Shown: piece by piece, positions 1 through 6,824 of the stretch | Layout: every line of letters begins with the position of its first letter | Position numbering within the stretch: position 1 is the stretch's first letter | Source of the DNA: Rhizobium sp. Q54 | Lineage (GTDB): Bacteria > Pseudomonadota > Alphaproteobacteria > Rhizobiales > Beijerinckiaceae | Length of the DNA: 26,861 nucleotides | Direction: 5' to 3' | NCBI GenBank assembly: GCA_945901195.1 | Contig: CAMDKB010000007.1 | Location: 1-26,861 of the forward strand | Notes under the pieces: generated by a model | The model's database searches: none | The model's input: only the letters and a program-made list of their open reading frames with translations | What the model was told of the DNA's origin: nothing | Position numbers and translations under genes: made by a program

Positions 1-124
1 AGGCATGGATTTGTCTAAAGTCTCCAATGCCGACGTTCAAAGGGTCGAGGACAAGCTCAACTCTCGCCCTCGGAAAATCCTCGGTTACCAGACACCAAGC
101 GAGGTGTTCTTTAAGGCCGCTTAA
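1..124 (+). CDS. IS30-family transposase, C-terminal fragment (5' part outside window)
   Basis: The reading frame entering from the left edge (codons from base 2) ends at TAA 122-124. It encodes a tail with DLSKVS, the segment VEDKLNSRPRK and the ending GYQTPSEVFF. That ending is characteristic of the C-terminus of IS30-family DDE transposases, which cut and join the element's ends. Only about 40 residues are visible, so the catalytic DDE residues are outside the window and I cannot tell whether the gene is intact. The stop is followed directly by a likely terminal inverted repeat, as expected when the transposase gene reaches the right end of the element. Family assignment is from recognition of this conserved tail. 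Confidence 0.88.
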   Translation, partial: GMDLSKVSNADVQRVEDKLNSRPRKILGYQTPSEVFFKAA

Positions 125-127
125 CCC

Positions 128-149
128 GGCTGTTGCACTTCACGGTTGA
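128..149. mobile_element. Probable right terminal inverted repeat of the IS30-family element
   Basis: A segment containing TGTTGCACTTCACGGTTGA starts a few bases after the transposase stop. A TGTTGCACTT-type end next to the transposase stop is typical of IS30 relatives, but the left end of the element is outside the window, so the exact boundary and target duplication cannot be fixed. The stop codon of the convergent flavoprotein gene (140-142) lies inside this segment. Confidence 0.5.
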
Positions 150-1405
150 TTGGGCCATCGTCCCTTTGTGCTTACCGTTTCTTTATCCCAGCCCGCCACG
201 CGTTGATAATTTTTCGAGATCGCGTGTAATTCGTCTTCGCTGATGACATCTTCCAACTTTTCAAAACGCTGGCCCTTAGATTTTTTCTCGACCGTGTCGA
301 TGATAAGATCAGGCGGCGCTGTGCGGTTTTGCAGGACGATCTCGCGGGTAACGGGGATACGTTCGGCTGCATAGGCTTGCAGCGCCTGCAGGGGATCAGC
401 AGACGCCAAAAGATGGCGGGTCAGCGCTTCAGCATCAAGGATCGATTGCGCGCCACCATTGCCGCCGCGCGGATACATGGGATGGGCTGCATCGCCAAGC
501 AAAGTGACGCGGCCAAATGTCCATTGCGCGATCGGGTCTCGATCGACCATCGGATATTTCAGCGTGAATTCGGCATTGCGCAAAATGGCGGGCGCATCCA
601 GCCAATCGAACCGCCAGTTTTCAAACTGCGACAGCACTTCGTTGATGTCGCCAGGACGAGTCCAGTCGGCCGGCTCGTATTTGTCAGAGTAGAGTTCGAC
701 AACCCAGTTGATGAGCTGGTTGCCGTCAGCGTCGATATTGTTGCGAACGGGATAGAACAGAAGTTTGCCCGTCATGAAGAGGCCGCCGATGCGCGTGATG
801 CTGGCGCCGGTCAGAAAAGGTTTGGCCCGCGTCACGCCGCGCCACATGTTGATGCCGTGAAACACCGGCGCACCTTCTGCCGGATAAAGCTGCTTGCGCA
901 CCGCTGAATGCAGGCCGTCACAGGCAATGGCGATATCGGCTTTTTGCGAAGGTAAGGGCTTGCCGCTGGCATCGGCGAAATGTGCGGTGACGCCGTTCGC
1001 ATCCTGTTCAAAACCCTTGCAGCGGTGGCCCATACTGATCACGCCTGCGCCGAGGCGCTCAACGGCCGCATCGAACAGGACCTTGTGCAGATCGGCCCGA
1101 TGGATGGAGAAATGGGGGAAGTCGTAGCCCGCACTTTTACCGCAGGGCTCGCTGAGAATGAACTGTCCATGATGGGTGAAATAGGCAAACTCCTTCGCCT
1201 CAACGCCCACGGCGCGTAACGCTGGCTCCAGCCCAAGCCCGCAGAGTTCGCGCATGGCATGGGGCAACATGTTAATGCCTACGCCCAGTGGCTTGGCTCC
1301 AGCAACCGCTTCGCAAATCCTGATGCTGCATTCCATTCCGGACGCATGCAGTTTGAGCGCGAGCGTCAAGCCGCCAATGCCACCGCCAATGATCAATATG
1401 TTCAT
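140..1405 (-). CDS. FAD-dependent monooxygenase (PHBH-fold flavoprotein), C-terminus possibly altered by IS insertion
   Basis: This is a 421-residue class A flavoprotein monooxygenase, expected to use FAD, NAD(P)H and O2 to hydroxylate an aromatic or similar substrate in the cytoplasm. The N-terminal Rossmann motif GGGIGG is at residues 7-12. The DG-type motif (CDGLHSAVRK) lies mid-protein, and the second FAD motif GDAAHPM begins near residue 304. I chose the ATG at 1403-1405 because it follows GGGGAG and places the dinucleotide motif at the very N-terminus; an in-frame extension to 1522 lacks this logic. The gene is divergent from the thiamine-diphosphate enzyme across 147 bases. Its last codons (N-Q-P-stop) appear to run into the IS30 terminal repeat, so the original C-terminus may be trimmed by a few residues. 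The substrate is not deducible. Confidence 0.9.
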   Translation of the reverse strand: MNILIIGGGIGGLTLALKLHASGMECSIRICEAVAGAKPLGVGINMLPHAMRELCGLGLEPALRAVGVEAKEFAYFTHHGQFILSEPCGKSAGYDFPHFSIHRADLHKVLFDAAVERLGAGVISMGHRCKGFEQDANGVTAHFADASGKPLPSQKADIAIACDGLHSAVRKQLYPAEGAPVFHGINMWRGVTRAKPFLTGASITRIGGLFMTGKLLFYPVRNNIDADGNQLINWVVELYSDKYEPADWTRPGDINEVLSQFENWRFDWLDAPAILRNAEFTLKYPMVDRDPIAQWTFGRVTLLGDAAHPMYPRGGNGGAQSILDAEALTRHLLASADPLQALQAYAAERIPVTREIVLQNRTAPPDLIIDTVEKKSKGQRFEKLEDVISEDELHAISKNYQRVAGWDKETVSTKGRWPNQP

Positions 1406-1413
1406 TTCGCTCC

Positions 1414-1427
1414 CCGGATTTATCCGG
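1414..1427. promoter_or_regulatory. Perfect dyad CCGGAT-TT-ATCCGG at the 5' end of the monooxygenase mRNA
   Basis: The sequence CCGGATTTATCCGG is a perfect 6+6 palindrome with a TT centre, nine bases upstream of the flavoprotein ATG. On the minus strand one arm directly abuts the GGGGAG ribosome binding site. It could be a regulator operator serving the divergent pair, or an mRNA hairpin limiting ribosome access. No regulator gene is in the window. Confidence 0.4.
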
Positions 1428-1552
1428 CTTTGTGACACAGGGTCCCCGTCGCCCGCAAGACGGTGCGAGCAATCTGCACTGGCGCACCACAACAGGTCGT
1501 GTAATGTGGCAGCCGAAAACAAGCCCGATCAGGCACCATTCAGGAGGAAAAT

Positions 1553-3250
1553 ATGGCGCGCAATTTTCATGATGGCGGCGAAGCAATTGTCGAGGCTTTT
1601 CGCAACATGGGCGTGGACTACATCATGTCCTCACCCGGTTCCGAATGGAGCCCTGTATGGGAAGCGATGGCGCGCCAGACTGTCGAGAAGAATGCCGGCC
1701 CCACCTTTATCGATTGCTGGCATGAGACGGTCGCGGTCGATATGGCGCTGGGCTACACAGCTTATACCGGCAAGGCGCAGGCCGTGCTGATCCACGCTGG
1801 TGTTGGCCTGATGCATGGCTCGATGGCGATGCTTTCGGCTACACAGCAGGAAATCCCGATGGTGGTGATGTCTGGCGAATCCACCAGCTTTGGCGAAGAC
1901 CCCACTGTCTCTGTTGAGCCGCAATGGTATGGCGGCGTCAGCGTCGGCGGCGCGGACAAATATGTCGCGCCGATTGTGAAATGGTCGACACAGGTGACAT
2001 CCGCACCGACGCTCTACAATAGCATCACCCGCGCCGGTGAAATGGCCCAGCGCGTGCCGCAAGGCCCCGTCTATCTCAACATCTCGCTTGAAGCTATGTT
2101 GCACGAGTGGAAGAAGCCCGACGATCTGCGCATGGTGCCGCCAGCGCCCAAGACGCAACCGCTGGCGCAAGACGTTGCAGAAATCGCAGCGTTGCTAAAA
2201 GCTTCAAAGAACCCGGTCATCGTCGTTGAGACAGCGGGCCGCGATCCCGAGGCCATGCGTGCGCTGGTCGAACTGGCCGAAACATTTGCTGCGCCCGTCA
2301 TCAACGGCCGCGCCAGCGTCTATACGAACTTCCCGAAAAACCATCCGATGTGGCTGGGCTACACCAACTTCGATCATCTGAATAATTCAGATCTCATCCT
2401 GCTGGTCAGCGGACGCACGCCGTGGAACCCGCCTTCCAAGCGCTACGGCACCGGCAAAATTGTCGCCATCTGCGAAAATCCGGTGAAGATGCAATTTGCC
2501 TATCAGGTGCTTTCGGCAGACGTCTATCTGGAAGGCGATACGGCCCATGCGTTGCGCGCGCTGACTGCCGCTGCCAAAGTCGGCGCTGACAAGACGATCA
2601 TCGAGGAGCGCCGCAAGCGCTGGACGGCTGTCCACGACGCTTATCTGGCGGATCTCGCCGCCAAGGAAAAAGCTGCTGTCGCGACTGGCAAACTCGACGC
2701 CGTCTCTGTCGCTGCCATCGCGGCGCAAGTGCTGCCGAAGAACACCATCGTGACTGACGAGACGATCACGCACATGCCGGTCATGCGCCCGCATCTCAAT
2801 CTGGATGCGGAGCAGAGCTTTTTCCGTGTTACCGGTGGCGCGCTGGGTCAGGGCATCGCAGCGGCGCTTGGCGTCAAGCTGGCTGCGAAGGACCGGCCCG
2901 TCGTGTTCTTCGTCGGGGATGGATCATTCCTCTATAATCCCATCATCCAGGCGCTGGGCGCGTCCAAGACCTATGAAATTCCGATCACGATTGTCGTCTG
3001 CAACAACGCCAAATATGAAGCGATGCGCAAGGGCCATGTGATCTATTACGAAGGCGGCGTGTCGGACACGACCAAGTTCCACTATGGCGTCAACATCGCG
3101 GGCCCGGAATATCATGAACTGGGCGTGCATTATGGCTTGAAAGGCTTCAAGGCCGAGACGCCGGACGAACTCAAAAAAGCGCTCGAAAACGCGCTGGCCG
3201 AGAACAGGGCCGGACGCACGGCGATCATCAATGCGGTGATGGTGAAGTAG
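1553..3250 (+). CDS. Thiamine-diphosphate-dependent enzyme (acetolactate synthase / benzoylformate decarboxylase superfamily)
   Basis: The product is 565 residues, the normal size for this superfamily, with three domains: Pyr (about 1-170), central DHS-like (about 190-330) and PP (about 370-540). The activating glutamate of the Pyr domain is E58 in the context CWHETVAVDMALGY. The Mg/ThDP motif starts at GDGS (G455-S458) and ends with the Asn pair N484-N485, a spacing typical of the family. The start follows AGGAGG at 1541-1546. Members decarboxylate 2-oxo acids and may ligate the product to a second carbonyl. Without close homologues I cannot choose between a lyase, carboligase or decarboxylase. 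Its position opposite a flavin hydroxylase suggests processing of a 2-oxo acid intermediate (inference). No fused or neighbouring small regulatory subunit is present, which argues against biosynthetic acetolactate synthase. Confidence 0.9.
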   Translation: MARNFHDGGEAIVEAFRNMGVDYIMSSPGSEWSPVWEAMARQTVEKNAGPTFIDCWHETVAVDMALGYTAYTGKAQAVLIHAGVGLMHGSMAMLSATQQEIPMVVMSGESTSFGEDPTVSVEPQWYGGVSVGGADKYVAPIVKWSTQVTSAPTLYNSITRAGEMAQRVPQGPVYLNISLEAMLHEWKKPDDLRMVPPAPKTQPLAQDVAEIAALLKASKNPVIVVETAGRDPEAMRALVELAETFAAPVINGRASVYTNFPKNHPMWLGYTNFDHLNNSDLILLVSGRTPWNPPSKRYGTGKIVAICENPVKMQFAYQVLSADVYLEGDTAHALRALTAAAKVGADKTIIEERRKRWTAVHDAYLADLAAKEKAAVATGKLDAVSVAAIAAQVLPKNTIVTDETITHMPVMRPHLNLDAEQSFFRVTGGALGQGIAAALGVKLAAKDRPVVFFVGDGSFLYNPIIQALGASKTYEIPITIVVCNNAKYEAMRKGHVIYYEGGVSDTTKFHYGVNIAGPEYHELGVHYGLKGFKAETPDELKKALENALAENRAGRTAIINAVMVK

Positions 3251-3265
3251 GCGGCAACGCAGCTT

Positions 3266-4365
3266 TTATACAAACCGCGTGGCATAAACCGGCTGCAGTG
3301 TGTGGGTGATTTCACTCCAGCTGTCGCCCTGGTTTTCGCTGATCCAGAGGCCGCCCGTGGTCGAACCCATGACGAGGCGATTGCCGGTTTCATTCAGATC
3401 GAGCGCATGGCCGTAGACGACATCGTAGGCGTGATGCTGCGGCAGGCCATTCGTCAGAATGTCGAACGTCTTTCCACCGTCGCGTGTGCGGGTGACGGCG
3501 AGCTTCCCGCCCACGGGAATGCGCCGTTCGTCCTTGATTTCCGGCACGAACCAAGCCGTGTCAGGCTCGCGCGGATGCACGGCCACGGGGAAACCGAACG
3601 CCGAAGGTGTGACGTTTTGAATTTCGGTAAAATTGCGTCCTTCGTCGGAGGATACAAATATACCGTTGTGGTGTTGCACCCACATGCGCTGCGGCTGCGT
3701 TGCGCATTGCACGAGGCAGTGCACGTCTTGCGCGATGGGATCATGGGTCATGTCAGGCGGCACATGTTCGGCACGCATGCCTTCGCCGCGCTGCGGCCAG
3801 CTTGCGCCCCGGTCTGATGTAATCCAGAGACCGCCCGTCGAAACACCAACGCAGAACTGATTGCTGTTGCGCGGGTCGATGCAGATTGAGTGCAGGCCGG
3901 GCATATCAGCGCCGCCACCCATCCATTCGGCCGCTTGGGATGACGCCATAGCGTATCGCAAATTTCCCAGCTTTCACCGTGATTGCCAGACCGGAAAAGA
4001 CCGCCTGGAATCGTGCCGCACCAGATGACGCCAGGCTGATCTTCACCACCGCAGGCCAGCGCCCAAATTCTGATCGTGGACCATGGAATGGGCCGCCCCC
4101 ACATGTCTTTTTCGTCCAGGCCTTCGGGCTTGACTGGATAGGAGGGCGAAGCAATCTCCGTCCATGCATTGCCCTCGCGGCGGTGCATCTTCACGCCGAA
4201 ATGGCCGTGATCCAGCGCTGCATAGATCGCGCCGCTGCGCTTGTCCGCCATCGCAAGCGAAACATTGTCGCCAAGAAAGTCCGCGGATGTAATCGACCAG
4301 CCTGAAGCGCCGCGCGCGACGGTAAAAAATCCCTTGCGGGTTGAGACCAGAATTTGATCACTCAA
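3266..4365 (-). pseudogene. BNR/Asp-box beta-propeller protein (exo-alpha-sialidase-like), disrupted by a -1 frameshift
   Basis: Two overlapping minus-strand frames together encode one propeller protein of about 366 residues. The upstream frame starts at TTG (4363-4365) and reads correctly to about residue 146, including SGNHGESW. The correct sequence then continues in another frame from about 3928 (EWMGGGADMPGLHSI) to the stop at 3266. Asp-box motifs visible are SGNHGESW, TSDRGASW, SSDEGRNF, TRDGGKTF and SENQGDSW, one per blade. No signal peptide is visible, so a cytoplasmic location is likely despite the sialidase-like label, and sialidase active-site residues are not evident. It follows the MoaD-like gene by three bases and ends 15 bases from the convergent thiamine-diphosphate gene. 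The break could be a real mutation, a sequencing error or, less likely, programmed frameshifting. Function unknown. Confidence 0.8.
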
Positions 4366-4377
4366 AGCCTATCCTCC
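4363..4377 (-). promoter_or_regulatory. Ribosome binding site for the propeller gene made of the MoaD Gly-Gly codons
   Basis: On the minus strand the sequence GGAGGA TAGGCT TTG places an ideal Shine-Dalgarno six bases before a TTG start. The GGA GGA codons are the terminal Gly-Gly of the upstream MoaD-like protein and TAG is its stop. This supports the TTG start and suggests translational coupling of the two genes. Confidence 0.7.
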
Positions 4378-4638
4378 GGAAAGCGCCTGCATGACATAAA
4401 CTGTGGCGGTCCCAGATACAGGATCGCTCAACTTGATGCGGTCGCGGATCATCACGCGATCTATAAAGACTGCGACATGCTTTCTCAGCGCCGCCTGATC
4501 ATCGAGAATATAGCCGCGGGCATTGGGGTTTTCGCGAAACACGTTGTCCAGCACCGCGCGCACGTCTTCTCCCTCCGCATTAGTGGCGGGACATTGGACG
4601 TGACGCTGAATATTCGCGGTGAAGACAACTTTGGCCAT
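4369..4638 (-). CDS. MoaD/ThiS-family ubiquitin-like protein ending in Gly-Gly
   Basis: The product is 89 residues, beginning MAKVVFTANI and ending SGG. It has the beta-grasp pattern of small sulfur carriers: an N-terminal strand, a helix around AVLDNVFRENP, and late strands with VAVFIDRVMI and TVYVMQALSGG. In MoaD, ThiS and relatives the C-terminal Gly-Gly is adenylated and thiocarboxylated by an E1-like enzyme. No such ThiF/MoeB partner and no molybdopterin or thiamine genes are in the window. The start could be either of two adjacent ATGs (4641 or 4638); the ribosome binding site is weak for both. It lies 31 bases after a Rieske oxygenase and 3 bases before the propeller gene, so all three are probably one operon. 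Whether it donates sulfur, modifies proteins or assists the oxygenase is unknown. Confidence 0.85.
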   Translation of the reverse strand: MAKVVFTANIQRHVQCPATNAEGEDVRAVLDNVFRENPNARGYILDDQAALRKHVAVFIDRVMIRDRIKLSDPVSGTATVYVMQALSGG

Positions 4639-4669
4639 CATGGTTTCCGCACTGCGCGCCACCCGGTCC

Positions 4670-5980
4670 TTAGCCGGCAGGCTCCATCTGCCTGTTGCTC
4701 TTGCCCATATTGCCGGGCACGTGATCCTGCCAGCGTTCGTTGTGACCGATCACCGTATCGACGAGCGACCGGACCGGGCGCAGATCGGCGATGGCAAGAC
4801 CGGGCGGATCACCGCCCGCTTCGTTGCTGCGAACGCCTTCGAGCAGACGCTCGCGCAGGCGCACGATGGCCATGTCAGCGGCGACAAGCAATTCCTTGTG
4901 GCGTTCGACGATAGGGCCCATGGAAATCGCGATGATTGCATCTTCCTGCTCGATGCCGGAATATCCGCTCCAGTCCTCGTGCATGTTGGCGCGGTTCTGG
5001 TTCAACTTGTTGTCGTCCCAGCTTGCGCGAAATTCGCAGTCCTCTTCCCGCCAGAAGCGTTCATCGTCGAGGCCAAGAATACGCTTAATATCCTCGCGAT
5101 TCACGGGCTTCGGACCATGCGTCACAAGATAGGTCGAGGTCTTGTAATCATCCTGCGGGACCTCAAAAACAAAGAACTGGAACGCCGGCGCGGGAATGAT
5201 GCGCCCTGTTGGAAAGATAACGGGCGTCACACGCACCGAATAACGCTGGGCGCCATCTTCGTCAGAACCAGCCTGACGTTTGGCCACGTAATGATAACCA
5301 TAGTCTGTGTTTTCGACTTCCAGAACGGGCGCATTATCGCCGACCGTCAAGGCGCCGGGATTGTAATCTTCGTCCGTGACCGCCTGAAACAGATTGTCCT
5401 TCCAGGAGGGATTGGCGCGGTTGGAATGGAGAATTCCGACATGGGAGGAATCACAACCGCCTTCCCACAATTGCAGATAATTTGCTGCCGTGTTGACGCG
5501 GATCACGTCGCGATGCTCGTCAGGCCCATCGAAGAATTCGTAATGCTGGAAGACGGGCTCTTTGTCCTTGGGGCCAAAATAGGCCCACACCAGCCCGCCC
5601 GCTTCGCGCACCGGATAGGCAGGCGCCTTCAGCCGCGCCCGGAAGCGTTCGTCGCAATGGTTTGGAGTTTCCTGAATTGTGCCATCCGCGCCAAATTTCC
5701 AGCCATGGTAAAGGCAGCGGATACCGTTGTCTTCGACCCGCCCGAGAGCCAGGGACGCGCGCCGGTGCATGCACATTTCATCGAGAATGCCGACTTTTCC
5801 GCTGGAATCGCGGAAGGCAACGAAATCTTCGCCGAACATACGCAACCGAAGCGGGTCGCCATCCGGTTTCGGCAATTGCGAAGATGTGCAAACCGGCTGC
5901 CAGTAACGGCGCATCATGCGGCCCATGGGCGTACCGGGACCCACACGGGTCAAGGTTTCATTATCCTTTTCGGTGAACAT
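4670..5980 (-). CDS. Rieske non-heme iron oxygenase, alpha subunit (phthalate dioxygenase-like), copy 1
   Basis: This is a 436-residue terminal oxygenase expected to hydroxylate or O/N-dealkylate a carboxylated aromatic using O2 and two electrons. The Rieske [2Fe-2S] ligands are C70-x-H72 and C89-x2-H92. The catalytic segment LWEGGCDSSHVGILH gives the bridging D177 and iron ligands H180 and H185. The third ligand is probably D369 in VAADMAIVRLRERLL, by analogy with dicamba monooxygenase and phthalate dioxygenase. The ATG at 5978-5980 is preferred over an upstream TTG because GAGG lies six bases before it. No beta subunit, ferredoxin or reductase is adjacent, so a homo-oligomeric oxygenase with an unlinked reductase is implied. 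It heads the operon with the MoaD-like and propeller genes. It is a paralogue of the gene at 6825-8129. Confidence 0.94.
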   Translation of the reverse strand: MFTEKDNETLTRVGPGTPMGRMMRRYWQPVCTSSQLPKPDGDPLRLRMFGEDFVAFRDSSGKVGILDEMCMHRRASLALGRVEDNGIRCLYHGWKFGADGTIQETPNHCDERFRARLKAPAYPVREAGGLVWAYFGPKDKEPVFQHYEFFDGPDEHRDVIRVNTAANYLQLWEGGCDSSHVGILHSNRANPSWKDNLFQAVTDEDYNPGALTVGDNAPVLEVENTDYGYHYVAKRQAGSDEDGAQRYSVRVTPVIFPTGRIIPAPAFQFFVFEVPQDDYKTSTYLVTHGPKPVNREDIKRILGLDDERFWREEDCEFRASWDDNKLNQNRANMHEDWSGYSGIEQEDAIIAISMGPIVERHKELLVAADMAIVRLRERLLEGVRSNEAGGDPPGLAIADLRPVRSLVDTVIGHNERWQDHVPGNMGKSNRQMEPAG

Positions 5981-6017
5981 CGCAGGCCTCGCTGGCAAGA
6001 GTGTACCATCTCCCGCA

Positions 6018-6046
6018 GGCTAAACGCATGCGGCCGGCTCCGTCAA
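6018..6046 (-). promoter_or_regulatory. Candidate promoter of Rieske copy 1 (TTGACG-N17-TTAGCC)
   Basis: On the minus strand, TTGACG (6041-6046) is followed after 17 bases by TTAGCCTGC, about 38 bases before the start codon. The same layout, TTGACG-N17-TTAACCTGC, precedes the second Rieske gene, which is the main support. The -10 box is a poor match to consensus, suggesting an activated promoter. Confidence 0.5.
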
Positions 6047-6063
6047 TTTGCGTTCAACGCAAA
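6047..6063. promoter_or_regulatory. Perfect 17-base palindrome TTTGCGTTCAACGCAAA, candidate operator
   Basis: Eight-base arms TTTGCGTT and AACGCAAA flank a single central base. It touches the upstream edge of the candidate -35 box of Rieske copy 1 and lies 8 bases beyond the stop of the preceding small gene. The one-base loop makes an RNA terminator unlikely, so a homodimeric regulator site is the better reading. Confidence 0.5.
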
Positions 6064-6071
6064 CCTCACGA

Positions 6072-6434
6072 TTACCAGACACATACCTGAAAATCGCTGC
6101 CCACCCAGCAGGCAGGATCGCGCTGTGAGCGGCGCGCTTCGCCCCAGCGTGAATTGATGCCAGCGCTGGTGAGACCGCGCACATCTGCAACACCGGGCGC
6201 GATCATGCTGACGGACAGAACCGAGATTTCCTTCAAGAGAGAACCTTGCGGCCGGCGCGAAGCGAGGCTGAATGAGCCGCCTCGCCCGTCGGCAGAAAAA
6301 TCACATGGGCCGCTGTATGTGACCCGCCGGCCTTCCGTGATGCTGCAACGCGCCTCGCGCGCTTGCGCAGCACCAAACGACAGAAGCAGCAGCGCTGTTG
6401 CGCAGGTTGCAAGGCAGGTCGGACGTTGCATCAT
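6072..6434 (-). CDS. Small secreted protein of unknown function with four cysteines
   Basis: The product is about 120 residues. It starts with a Sec signal peptide (hydrophobic core ATALLLLSFG, probable cleavage after AAQA). The mature part contains four cysteines, in ARCSI, GPCDF, PACWV and the extreme C-terminal QVCVW, compatible with two disulfides in the periplasm. I do not recognise a named domain. Two adjacent ATGs (6434 or 6431) follow GAAGGG; an in-frame TTG at 6446 overlaps that site and is rejected. It lies 25 bases after the SH3b-protein gene on the same strand and is probably cotranscribed with it. Both small genes sit between the two Rieske paralogues, where their role is not obvious. 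Confidence 0.75.
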   Translation of the reverse strand: MMQRPTCLATCATALLLLSFGAAQAREARCSITEGRRVTYSGPCDFSADGRGGSFSLASRRPQGSLLKEISVLSVSMIAPGVADVRGLTSAGINSRWGEARRSQRDPACWVGSDFQVCVW

Positions 6435-6459
6435 CACGCCCTTCAATGAGACGATGCCC

Positions 6460-6756
6460 TTAATTCCGGCAAGAAATAAACTCGCGGAACACCCAGCCCC
6501 GAACGCCTGAATTTGGCGTGGATATCTGCGCCCACGGCCTGCCGCGATCCTGGGCGATGGCGCCAGTCATCACGACAACATCGCCATTGAAAAGCCGGCC
6601 GACAACGGCGCCGTTGGGACCCGCACGCACGTTCAGCGGGGTGCCGGTGGGATCGGATATCATGCAGGCGCCGCGAGGAACCTGCGCATTTGCTGTGTGA
6701 GGGACCAAAACGAGGCACAGCCCAAAGCCTGCCAATAGAGCAGCGGAAAATTTCAT
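6460..6756 (-). CDS. Secreted SH3b-domain protein
   Basis: The product is 98 residues. A Sec signal peptide (MKFSAALLAG onward, cleavage after TANA) precedes a bacterial SH3 domain with the hallmark LNVRAGPNGAVVG, followed by GRLFNGD and the closing strand GVRGWVFREFISC. Such domains bind peptidoglycan or proteins in the periplasm. Two cysteines, one near the start of the mature protein and one at its end, could form a disulfide. The start at 6754-6756 follows a strong AAGGAGG; an in-frame extension to 6783 is not needed. It is 69 bases after the stop of Rieske copy 2 on the same strand, and a weak hairpin lies between them. The link to catabolism is unclear, and it may be a hitchhiking or separately regulated gene. 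Confidence 0.82.
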   Translation of the reverse strand: MKFSAALLAGFGLCLVLVPHTANAQVPRGACMISDPTGTPLNVRAGPNGAVVGRLFNGDVVVMTGAIAQDRGRPWAQISTPNSGVRGWVFREFISCRN

Positions 6757-6810
6757 GAAAGCCTCCTTATGTTTGAGCCCCATCGATTACCGGTTCGACA
6801 TTACCAAACT

Positions 6811-6824
6811 GTGCGCATTCGCAC
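6811..6824 (-). terminator. Weak hairpin directly after the Rieske copy 2 stop
   Basis: GTGCG and CGCAC arms around a four-base loop begin at the base after the stop codon of Rieske copy 2. The trailing minus-strand sequence is AGTTTGG, not a convincing U-tract. It may attenuate or stabilise the transcript rather than terminate it. Confidence 0.25.

Noticed and set aside
329..907. Long plus-strand open frame opposite the FAD monooxygenase
   Set aside because: It is the shadow of the minus-strand flavoprotein, whose FAD motifs and codon pattern are clear; the plus-strand product has no recognisable domain.
3251..3265. Possible terminator between the convergent thiamine-diphosphate and propeller genes
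   Set aside because: Only 15 bases, with no stem or T-run.
3266..4365. Programmed ribosomal frameshifting in the propeller gene
   Set aside because: The junction lacks a slippery heptamer and an obvious downstream structure; a one-base deletion or sequence error is simpler.
4619..6157. 512-codon plus-strand open frame opposite Rieske copy 1
   Set aside because: Very long, but it covers a gene with intact Rieske and iron motifs on the other strand. Its composition (rich in His, Arg and Ile in irregular order) is typical of an antisense shadow in GC-rich DNA.
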